From Methanothrix sp. (GTDB lineage Archaea; Halobacteriota; Methanosarcinia; Methanotrichales; Methanotrichaceae), in assembly GCA_026394555.1 (NCBI GenBank), contig JAPKXZ010000074.1, positions 62,001-126,000 of the forward strand: a stretch of DNA of 64,000 nucleotides. Direction: 5' to 3'. The translations under genes were made by a program, and so were the position numbers. Below the pieces are notes generated by a model. That model searched no databases and was not told the DNA's origin. It saw only the letters and a list, made by a program, of their open reading frames with translations. Position 1 is the first letter of the stretch. Every line of letters starts with the position of its first letter. Of this stretch, positions 49,114-56,737 are shown piece by piece.

Positions 49114-49841
49114 AAATCGTAGCCATAGTTCAGGCTCGCATGGGGAGCTCTCGCCTGCCGGGCAAAGCGCTAAAGGATATTCATGGCAGGACCATGCTGG
49201 CCAGAGTTGTCCGGCGAGCTTTGCGCTCTGCCTTAATTGACAAGCTGGTTGTGGCAACTACCGAGAAAAAAGCCGATGATGCCATAGTCTCTGAGTGCGA
49301 TTCTTTGGGCATCTCTTGTTTTCGTGGCTCGGAAGATGACGTTCTTGATCGCTACTATCAGGCGGCCAAGACTTTTTCTGCGGATTCTATCGTGCGCATA
49401 ACTTCGGACTGCCCGCTCATCGATGCGGAAATTATCGATCGTGTCGTGCAGGATTTTTTGGATAACGGCCCGGACTATGCCAGTAATACCATTGAGAGTA
49501 CATATCCTCGCGGCCTGGATGTGGAGGTCTTCACCTTTGATGCCCTAAAAAAAGCATGGTGTGAAGCCTCCGCGGATTTCCAGCACGTGCACGTTACTCC
49601 TTACATCTATCAGCATCCAGAGCAGTTCAGAATACTCTCGGTAAGCGGGGATGAGGACGAGAGTCGTTATCGCTGGACGGTTGATACCAGAGAGGATCTG
49701 GCCCTTATTCGAGCCGTCTATGCAAAGATCAATAGAGATGACCTTTTCTCCTGGAGAGATGTGCTGGAGCTTTTCAGAAAGGAGCCAAATTTGGCAGAGG
49801 TAAACCGTCACATACGTCAGAAGTCTCTGGAGGAGTGCTGA
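49110..49841 (+). CDS. pseF: Pseudaminic acid cytidylyltransferase (pseF/SpsF-like)
   Basis: A 243-residue cytidylyltransferase: AIVQARMGSSRLPGKAL near 6-22 is the CTP-binding loop, then DDVLDRYYQAAKTF and VRITSDCPLIDAEIIDRV. The C-terminal half resembles SpsF. Activates pseudaminic acid as CMP-Pse. Overlaps the upstream methylase by ATGA and lies three bases before pseG. Confidence 0.85.
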   Translation: MKIVAIVQARMGSSRLPGKALKDIHGRTMLARVVRRALRSALIDKLVVATTEKKADDAIVSECDSLGISCFRGSEDDVLDRYYQAAKTFSADSIVRITSDCPLIDAEIIDRVVQDFLDNGPDYASNTIESTYPRGLDVEVFTFDALKKAWCEASADFQHVHVTPYIYQHPEQFRILSVSGDEDESRYRWTVDTREDLALIRAVYAKINRDDLFSWRDVLELFRKEPNLAEVNRHIRQKSLEEC

Positions 49842-49844
49842 GAA

Positions 49845-50879
49845 ATGGTCCCAACACTGCTTATTCGGGCAGATGCCAGCCAGGAGATGGGAACCGGCCA
49901 TGTTATGCGCTGCCTGGCCCTGGCCCAAGCGTGGAAGGATGTAGGCGGCAATCCTATATTTGCCATGTCTGCGAAGACAGAGTCAATTGAGTCTAGGTTG
50001 AAATCAGAAGGTTTTGAGGTTATCTCTTTAGATGCTGATCCGGGTAGTGTAGCAGATGCTTACCAGACCGCAGATATTTCTGCCAGGAAAAATGCTTGTT
50101 TTGTGATAGTTGATGGTTATCATTTTGGATCACTCTATCAAAAGCTTATGAAGAGCTTAGGAGTGCGATTTCTTTTTATAGATGATAATGGGCATGCGGA
50201 TCATTATTATGCAGACATCGTACTGAACCAAAATATCCATGCCGATAAAAAGCTTTACTACCATAGAGAGAATTACACAAAGCTTCTTCTTGGCACAAAA
50301 TATGTTCTTCTGCGTCGTGAGTTCCGAGATTTTCGAAATTGGATCCGAGACGTACCTAATGCTGTCAGGAATATTCTGGTTACTTTTGGGGGAAGCGATC
50401 CAACCAATGCAACTTGCAAGACAATCCAGGCTTTAGAACAATTAAACATAACGGATGTTCAAATCAGAATAGTTGCAGGGGGCAGCAACTACCGTTATTC
50501 ACAACTCCAGTCCTTTGCAGAAAGTCGACATTGGATCCGGATCGACCGAAATGTGACCAATATGCCGGAATTGATGACATGGGCCGATATTGCCGTTTCT
50601 GCAGCGGGCAGTACGGTATGGGAGCTGGCTTTTATGGGCTTGCCGAGCCTGATAATGATTGTTGCAGATAATCAGTATAAAGCAGCATCCGAGCTGGATA
50701 GGACGGGATGCTTCAAATTGGTTCAAGAACATAATTTATCGGAGGAGCTCAATAAACTCTTGCTGAGCAAGTCACTCAGATCTTCATATGCACATCGCTG
50801 CAAAGACTTAGTTGATGGTGATGGTTGTATGCGTGTCTTGTCAGCTATATTTAAGGAAGTGGAGGATTTGCATGATTAA
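49845..50879 (+). CDS. pseG: UDP-2,4-diacetamido-2,4,6-trideoxy-altropyranose hydrolase (pseG)
   Basis: A 344-residue GT-B fold hydrolase that removes UDP from the 2,4-diacetamido sugar. Motifs: LIRADASQEMGTGHVMRCLALAQAW (Gly-rich loop with GTGHVMRC), VDGYHFGS, LFIDDNGHADHYYADIVLNQN, LVTFGGSDPTN, and SAAGSTVWELAFMGLPS. Length and start fit PseG. Overlaps pseH by eight bases (start ATG 50872). Confidence 0.9.
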   Translation: MVPTLLIRADASQEMGTGHVMRCLALAQAWKDVGGNPIFAMSAKTESIESRLKSEGFEVISLDADPGSVADAYQTADISARKNACFVIVDGYHFGSLYQKLMKSLGVRFLFIDDNGHADHYYADIVLNQNIHADKKLYYHRENYTKLLLGTKYVLLRREFRDFRNWIRDVPNAVRNILVTFGGSDPTNATCKTIQALEQLNITDVQIRIVAGGSNYRYSQLQSFAESRHWIRIDRNVTNMPELMTWADIAVSAAGSTVWELAFMGLPSLIMIVADNQYKAASELDRTGCFKLVQEHNLSEELNKLLLSKSLRSSYAHRCKDLVDGDGCMRVLSAIFKEVEDLHD

Positions 50880-51423
50880 CGTTCGTGATGTATCTCTAGA
50901 TGATATCGAAAAAATAAGGACTTGGAGGAATAACCCCGCCGTAGCTAAATATATGTATACTGATCACTATATATCTCTCGAAGAACATCAGCGCTGGTTC
51001 AATCGTATCCATGCAGATCCCTCGATGAGATACTGGATTATAGTAAGCGATGGAACTGATGTTGGTGTAATTGGGCTTTCTAATATAGATCATGTGAACA
51101 AGCGCGCATCTTGGGCATTCTACCTTGCGGAAGAGAGTGCAAGAGGAAAAGGCATTGGCAGCTACCTGGAATATTTTATATTAAATTACTCATTTGAGGA
51201 TCTCAAGCTTAATAAACTATGTTGTGAGGTACTTGATATAAATAAGAATGTAGTAGATATGCATAAATCATTTGGTTTTAAAGAAGAAGGATACTTTAGG
51301 CAACACATTTGGAAAATTGATGAGGCACATGATGTCCATGTCCTCGCGATTCTAGCAGTAGAGTGGGCGGCAATTAAAGATAGCATATGCGTTCGCCTAA
51401 AGCAGAAGGGTGTCCTACCGTGA
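50872..51423 (+). CDS. pseH: UDP-4-amino-sugar N-acetyltransferase (pseH)
   Basis: A 183-residue GNAT acetyltransferase with GEEs such as MINVRDVSLDDIEKIRTWRNN, then YWIIVSDGTDVGVIGLSN and the acetyl-CoA loop RGKGIGSYLEYFIL near 97-110, and C-terminal KSFGFKEEGYFRQHI. Fits PseH (acetyl-CoA to the 4-amino group). ATG 50872 overlaps the pseG stop and is better than an earlier upstream ATG at 50812. Overlaps the following SDR by GTGA. Confidence 0.88.
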   Translation: MINVRDVSLDDIEKIRTWRNNPAVAKYMYTDHYISLEEHQRWFNRIHADPSMRYWIIVSDGTDVGVIGLSNIDHVNKRASWAFYLAEESARGKGIGSYLEYFILNYSFEDLKLNKLCCEVLDINKNVVDMHKSFGFKEEGYFRQHIWKIDEAHDVHVLAILAVEWAAIKDSICVRLKQKGVLP

Positions 51424-52166
51424 AAACTAATAGAGAGCTTACGGCTCTGATTACAGGCAGCTCGCGCGGAATTGGCAAAGCTATTGCAGTTGAGCTTGCG
51501 TCCTATGGAATATCAATAATTCTCAATTATATTGATAGCGATGATGAAGCTGCTGGATTATCTCAAGAGATGCACAATAATGGCCGGAACGTGCTTGCTA
51601 TAAAGGCGGATGTGGCTGATAGATCACAGGTAAAACTGATGGTTGCAAGAACGGTTGAGGAGTTTGGAAAGATAGATATTCTGGTCAACAATGCTGGCAT
51701 CACATTGGATAAGACCATCAAGAACCTATCTTACAGTGATTGGGATTCAGTTCTATCTGTGAATCTGACGGGCGTATTTAATGTGACGAAAGAAGTACTT
51801 CCTCATATGATCCCATTAGGGCGAGGTTGTATTATTAATATTTCATCAGTTATAGGTCAAACCGGGGCAGTCGGTCAGTCGAATTATTCGGCATCTAAGG
51901 CGGGCGTAATTGGTTTTTCGAAGTCATGTGCCTTAGAGGTGGCTAGATACGGCATTACTGTAAATGCAATTTGTCCAGGATATGTAGAGACTGACATGCT
52001 CAAAGCTGTACCTGCAGATGTTTTGGATAAGATAAAGCAACGTATTCCCCTTCGACGTTTTGCCAGGCCAGAGGAGATCGCAAAGTTGGTTCGTTTTTTA
52101 GCAACGGATGGAGATTATATCACTGGCCAGTGCATTAACATTAATGGTGGCGTATTTACTGGATAA
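51420..52166 (+). CDS. Short-chain dehydrogenase/reductase (FabG-like) in the pse operon
   Basis: A 248-residue classical SDR: ALITGSSRGIGKAIAVELAS (NADP loop), DILVNNAGITLDKTI, and the catalytic INISSVIGQTGAVGQSNYSASKAGVIGF (Ser-Tyr-Lys), ending YITGQCININGGVFTG. It is most like FabG ketoreductases and is not a standard pse gene. GTG 51420 overlaps the pseH stop (GTGA). It sits between pseH and pseI, so it may reduce a keto-sugar or acyl group used on the glycan. No acyl-carrier gene nearby. Confidence 0.85.
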   Translation: MKTNRELTALITGSSRGIGKAIAVELASYGISIILNYIDSDDEAAGLSQEMHNNGRNVLAIKADVADRSQVKLMVARTVEEFGKIDILVNNAGITLDKTIKNLSYSDWDSVLSVNLTGVFNVTKEVLPHMIPLGRGCIINISSVIGQTGAVGQSNYSASKAGVIGFSKSCALEVARYGITVNAICPGYVETDMLKAVPADVLDKIKQRIPLRRFARPEEIAKLVRFLATDGDYITGQCININGGVFTG

Positions 52167-52201
52167 GCTAATATAATTTTAATCATTGATAAGATGATAT
52201 T

Positions 52202-53266
52202 ATGAGCGGTTTAATCGAGATCGATGGGACACAAATTGGACCTGGCTTGCCGGTTTACATTATTGCCGAGATATCGGCTAATCATAACCAGAGCTACGAT
52301 GAGGCCGTAAAATTAATTCATGCCGCCAAGAACGCCGGTGCAGATGCTGTTAAGCTGCAGACCTACACTCCCGACACCATAACTATCGACTGCAAGAGCG
52401 AGATTTTCCGCATTGGCACGGGCACTTTGTGGGAGGGCAGGTTCCTTTACGACCTCTATGGCGAGGCTTATACCCCCTGGGAATGGCATGCCGGATTATT
52501 TGAAGAGGCAAGATCGCTGGAGATGGATATATTCTCCACAGCCTTCGATCCGTCAGCCGTGGATTTCTTGGAAGAGCTATCTGTTCCCGTGCATAAGATA
52601 GCTTCGTTTGAGATCGTAGACATACCACTCATTGAGAAGATGGCGGCCACCGGCAAGCCTTTGATCATTTCCACAGGCATGGCCACCTTAGGAGAGATTG
52701 AAGAGGCGGTGCAGGCGGCGCGCGGTGCCGGTGCCAAGCAGATCGCACTTCTCAAATGCACCAGTGCCTATCCTGCCACTGCCGAGGAGATGAACCTATG
52801 CACCATTCCCCACCTCGCGGAGGCATTCGGCGTTCCTGTGGGCCTGTCGGACCACACACTGGGCATAGAGGTGCCAGTGGCCGCGGTCTGTATGGGTGCA
52901 TGCATAATCGAGAAGCATTTTACTCTTTCTCGGTCAAAATCCGGACCGGACAGTGCCTTTTCCCTTGAGCCGCATGAATTTAAGTCAATGGTCAAGGCCA
53001 TACGCATCGCTGAGAAGTCCTTGGGGAAGGTGCACTACGGCGTTAGCGCAGAGGAGGCCAAGAGCAAGGTCTTCAGGAAGTCCCTCTTTATTGTAAAGGA
53101 TGTCAAAGAGGGAGAGATTTTAACACACGAAAACGTTCGGTCCATACGTCCCGGCTACGGCCTTCACCCAAGACATTTGAAGGACGTGCTTGGTAGGCAC
53201 GTTGCGTATGATTTGAGGAAGGGCACACCTCTGACTTTTGATATGATAAGCAGGCGAGACACATGA
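52202..53266 (+). CDS. pseI: Pseudaminic acid synthase (pseI)
   Basis: A 354-residue NeuB-family enzyme that condenses the 6-deoxy-AltdiNAc sugar with phosphoenolpyruvate. TIM-barrel motifs: YIIAEISANHNQSYDEAVKLIH, LQTYTPDTITIDC, KIASFEIVDIPLIEKMA, GMATLGEIEEAV, CTSAYPATAEEMNLCT, GLSDHTLGIEV, EKHFTLSRSKSGPDSAFSLEPHEF. A C-terminal SAF/antifreeze-like domain follows (VKEGEILTHENVRSIRPGYG). The AltdiNAc form rather than NeuB is supported by the complete pse set next to it. ATG 52202. Confidence 0.92.
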   Translation: MSGLIEIDGTQIGPGLPVYIIAEISANHNQSYDEAVKLIHAAKNAGADAVKLQTYTPDTITIDCKSEIFRIGTGTLWEGRFLYDLYGEAYTPWEWHAGLFEEARSLEMDIFSTAFDPSAVDFLEELSVPVHKIASFEIVDIPLIEKMAATGKPLIISTGMATLGEIEEAVQAARGAGAKQIALLKCTSAYPATAEEMNLCTIPHLAEAFGVPVGLSDHTLGIEVPVAAVCMGACIIEKHFTLSRSKSGPDSAFSLEPHEFKSMVKAIRIAEKSLGKVHYGVSAEEAKSKVFRKSLFIVKDVKEGEILTHENVRSIRPGYGLHPRHLKDVLGRHVAYDLRKGTPLTFDMISRRDT

Positions 53267-53279
53267 AATTGGGGATATT

Positions 53280-53963
53280 ATGATTATTGAAGAAATTGAT
53301 AAAGCGTTTCATTGCGGCAAACGTCCCGGCAAGTTTCATTTTAAGATACGTGTGGGTGATAAATACGCAATAATTAGGAAATTTGTCTCGGGAAAAAATA
53401 TCCTGGATATTGGTTGCACAGGTGGTGATCCTGATGCATATTCCAATGAACTCTGGGTCCATGGGTATATTAAAAGGCACGCGAAATCTGCAAAAGGCCT
53501 AGATCTCAATAAAAATGAGGTGGAACGGTTGAATGGTCTAGGATATGATATAGTTGTTGGAAATGCAGAAAATTTCAATTTGAATGAGACATTTGATGTT
53601 GTTTTTTCGGGCGATTTGATTGAGCACCTATCTAATCCAGGACTATTTTTGAAAAGTGCCAGGTTGCATATGGGACAAGAGAGCCGTTTAATCCTTGTGA
53701 CACCTAATCCCTATAGATATGGTCGTATTATAGATATAGTATTAAGAGGATATGTGCGCAACCATGCTGATCATACCTGCTGGTTTGATCCTGTTACGTT
53801 ATCTCAGTTATTAGATTTTCATGACCTCAGAGTGGAAACAATATATTGGACAGGATATACAAAGAGATTCATTAAATATCTAGGCACCTCGGTTATCGAT
53901 AAGCTGTCATTTAAGGGGATACTTGCCCAAGACTTCATTATTGTGGCAAAGATGAAGACTTGA
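53280..53963 (+). CDS. Class I SAM-dependent methyltransferase
   Basis: A 227-residue methyltransferase: KNILDIGCTGGDPDAY (motif I, near 39-54), DLNKNEVERLNGLGYDIVVG, and FDVVFSGDLIEHLSNPGLF (post-II, with the E-H-L-S-N-P block). The family is common in glycan loci. It follows pseI by 13 bases and precedes a convergent GT. AT-rich. It may methylate a glycan sugar; no more precise call. Confidence 0.75.
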   Translation: MIIEEIDKAFHCGKRPGKFHFKIRVGDKYAIIRKFVSGKNILDIGCTGGDPDAYSNELWVHGYIKRHAKSAKGLDLNKNEVERLNGLGYDIVVGNAENFNLNETFDVVFSGDLIEHLSNPGLFLKSARLHMGQESRLILVTPNPYRYGRIIDIVLRGYVRNHADHTCWFDPVTLSQLLDFHDLRVETIYWTGYTKRFIKYLGTSVIDKLSFKGILAQDFIIVAKMKT

Positions 53964-53984
53964 GATTATTATTATTCCTTTCTC

Positions 53985-55490
53985 CTAAACATTTGCCAAT
54001 TTGATTAGAAGGCTTACCACTCTGTCTGTTGCCAATCCATCCATTTTATAAAGATAGTTCTCAACATATCCAGTCCTGTTAGATGCGAGTTCGGAATCAT
54101 CGGAAAGCAGCCCTTTAATGCCTTCTTTAAGGTCAGCCTTTGCATATATTCCCAAGGCTACACCTTCTTGAACGTATTCCACCGTATCAGGTTCCCCGCT
54201 GAGGTTTAAGATTATTACCGGCTTATTGAGAGCCACTGCTTCCATAACCGTTGTAGAAGCTTTGGCGACAACCAGATTGCTGATGAAAAGCAACTCATAA
54301 GTATCCGCATCCCTGGGAGCAATCAGGCAATTTATTTGATAATCCTCGATATATCTTCTCATCTTCTCTGTGAAAATTTTTCCCTCGGCAGGATGTTGTT
54401 TTATGATCAGGGTGATGCCCCGTAGATCCTTTATGGCTCCGAACACTGCTTGGAAGTTTGCGGTATTCTCTTCCTCACTCACTACATGGCACTGAGTCGT
54501 CCAAAGAACGATCTTACTACTAGGATCAATTTTATGCTCATTAAAAAATTCAGTTCGGGAATATATCTCAGAGGCGTTGCTGAGCACATCGTATCGAGGA
54601 AGACCCGTAATCAATACATTTTCCGCTTCATTGTGTCTCTCTTTGAGTTTTGCGAAATTCCGACCCGAGGATAAAAAGAATTCCGGCCTCAGGCCATGCT
54701 CTTGAAAGATTAATTCCTTGCATTCCTCTAAATAGTTGGCCATCCTCGCCGATTGAAGGACGACCATTTTGGCATTGCTGTTCAGCGGCCGGGTGTACAT
54801 GCAATCATCATTTGATACAATCACCTTGGGTTTTTTCTGGGAAAACATTCTCGCCATACTGTATCCCATTAATGCAATTCGCAAGAGCATTCTGGGTCGA
54901 AAAAAATTGGATGCCGTCGATGTTACATGGTTGCAGTCTAAATAATTCAGTCTTTTCAAAAATTCTTTATTATAAAAAACCCATTTAAAATAGATCTTTG
55001 TAGCGGTATATATCGATCCAGCTATGTCCATCAAAGTTGCATAATGGTATTTATCGTAGCTATCGTCGATGATATACAGATGGTGTTTACATTCAGGACA
55101 TCTTCGAGCCAATTCATCGATCACGCTATAGAATATGTAATCCCCTGTCAAATATCCCGACTTGATCTTTGCTTTCACCTGTCGATCCCTAGATATAAAA
55201 AGGAAATCCGTTCTTGCATTGCTTTTTTTCCGTGCAATTCCTCTGATCAGGGCAAATATCTTGTTGAATCTTAAACGTTTGACGGTCTCGATTGCCGGCC
55301 TATATGCGGCATTTGATTTCTTTAAAGTTACATAGCCGACATATTCATTTATGAACAAATATCTTATAGTAAATGGGCCGATCTCTCCTTGAAGTAGCTC
55401 TTGAAGACCTCTATCTTGCAGGGCTCTTCTCAGTTCTGCAGCGTAATGACTTTCCAATAGAGATTGATTGTTTTTTAGGTTTCCTGACAT
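53985..55490 (-). CDS. Putative glycosyl/polyol-phosphate transferase (CDP-glycerophosphotransferase-like)
   Basis: A protein of about 501 residues, the C-terminal half of which (IVLWTTQCHVVSEEE, IIKQHPAEGKIF, CLIAPRDADTYELLFISNLVVAKASTTVMEAVALNKPVIILNL) has the GT-B pattern of TagB/TagF-like and capsular polysaccharide transferases. The N-terminal 200 residues are basic and unlike others. ATG 55490 (MSGNLKNNQSLLE) is used; the frame is open to 55616 but overlaps the next gene there. Part of a minus-strand group with GT4s and asnB. Confidence 0.65.
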   Translation of the reverse strand: MSGNLKNNQSLLESHYAAELRRALQDRGLQELLQGEIGPFTIRYLFINEYVGYVTLKKSNAAYRPAIETVKRLRFNKIFALIRGIARKKSNARTDFLFISRDRQVKAKIKSGYLTGDYIFYSVIDELARRCPECKHHLYIIDDSYDKYHYATLMDIAGSIYTATKIYFKWVFYNKEFLKRLNYLDCNHVTSTASNFFRPRMLLRIALMGYSMARMFSQKKPKVIVSNDDCMYTRPLNSNAKMVVLQSARMANYLEECKELIFQEHGLRPEFFLSSGRNFAKLKERHNEAENVLITGLPRYDVLSNASEIYSRTEFFNEHKIDPSSKIVLWTTQCHVVSEEENTANFQAVFGAIKDLRGITLIIKQHPAEGKIFTEKMRRYIEDYQINCLIAPRDADTYELLFISNLVVAKASTTVMEAVALNKPVIILNLSGEPDTVEYVQEGVALGIYAKADLKEGIKGLLSDDSELASNRTGYVENYLYKMDGLATDRVVSLLIKLANV

Positions 55491-55539
55491 TTTGGTATTC
55501 AACTCACAAATCAATGAATATCGTATGTATATTATTCTT

Positions 55540-56724
55540 TTATTGCTTGCCCAATTCATCCTGATACAAAATTGCAATCCTTTTCGCAATCTTATTCCAC
55601 ATAAACTGATCTGCATAATTCAAAATTGCATCAGTATTCCAATCACGATCTAGCGCCCTTATCACTGCCTCTGCAAGTCCATTTACGTCCGTTGGCTCCA
55701 CGAGAATGCCTAGATTCTCATCAACTATTATCTCGGGAATGCCCCCCACCCTCGTGCCGATAAATGGCTTTCCGCAGCCTAGAGCTTCGAACATTACAGT
55801 AGGATTGCCTTCGCTTAAGCTGGGAAGGACAAAGAGATCACAACTGCACATCCAAAGTACTATCTCTTCAATGGGCTTATTGCCCCCTGCTAAGATAACG
55901 CTATTCTGCAGATCGCATTCATTGATTAGCGATTTAAGATGATCTCTTCGCGAGCCTTTTCCTACTATATAAAGACAGATATTCTTTCTGCATGCATCAA
56001 CAATTTTCATTGCCCGAATTAAATATTCTTGTCCCTTATAACTTTCCAGGGCGGCCAGGTTTAGGAGAATCCGCTTATCTTGAGGCAGGTTTAGTATCTC
56101 CCTTGCCGCTCTCTTATCCATGGGTTTGAATTTCTCTGCAGAAAAGCCGTTGGGAAGATAAACCAGCTTTGACAGGTCTATATTTATCTTCTTAAACTCA
56201 TCTAAATCAGCCCTGTTGACTCTGATTATCCTGTCAGCATTTCGCCAGGCGTAAAGGAGATTTTTGTCGCCTGATGCTATTTCATTAATAAACCAGTTCC
56301 GATCTTCATGAACTGTCAAGATCAGTCTCTTTCCCAAGGACTTTTTAAGTTTTGCACCAACATATCCAGATGGAAAGGTAAAATGAGCATGAATCAAATC
56401 GAAATCTAATCCATTTTTTTTAATCACTTTTTTCGCACTTCTCAGTCCTTCATCCCCCCTTCGCTTCCTGGAAAACTCAAGAGGCAGTGCCCAAGGCCTG
56501 GCAAAATATACTTCTACATTATCATATTTGTAGTCCTCTGCATATCCATCCCACCGTCCTTTGCTATCCATAAAGTCAAAGTGCGACAGGAACTTTGGCA
56601 CAAAAGGCGCGAGAGATATGACGTATACTTTTTTCACATAATCTTTCAGGCATTCAATCTGGTTTTTTACGAAGGACGAGCTTATCTGATCTTTAGCGTG
56701 CGGGTATCTGTCGGATACGACCAG
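55540..56724 (-). CDS. GT4-family glycosyltransferase, start unclear
   Basis: A GT-B glycosyltransferase of about 365-394 residues. The C-terminal domain has ILLNLAALESYKGQEYLIRAM, LYIVGKGSRRDHL, and LFVLPSLSEGNPTVMFEALGCGKP (EX7E type). The annotated GTG 56637 leaves out the first beta strand, but the frame extends upstream and reads NLLVVSDRYPHAKDQISSSF, which is the expected GT4 N-terminus. No ATG, GTG or TTG lies between the stop (56758) and that strand; the first near-cognate codon is CTG 56724. It overlaps the end of asnB on the same strand. The listed end uses CTG 56724 as a working start. Confidence 0.7.
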   Translation of the reverse strand: MVVSDRYPHAKDQISSSFVKNQIECLKDYVKKVYVISLAPFVPKFLSHFDFMDSKGRWDGYAEDYKYDNVEVYFARPWALPLEFSRKRRGDEGLRSAKKVIKKNGLDFDLIHAHFTFPSGYVGAKLKKSLGKRLILTVHEDRNWFINEIASGDKNLLYAWRNADRIIRVNRADLDEFKKINIDLSKLVYLPNGFSAEKFKPMDKRAAREILNLPQDKRILLNLAALESYKGQEYLIRAMKIVDACRKNICLYIVGKGSRRDHLKSLINECDLQNSVILAGGNKPIEEIVLWMCSCDLFVLPSLSEGNPTVMFEALGCGKPFIGTRVGGIPEIIVDENLGILVEPTDVNGLAEAVIRALDRDWNTDAILNYADQFMWNKIAKRIAILYQDELGKQ

Positions 56725-56737
56725 AAGGTTGCAGTCT

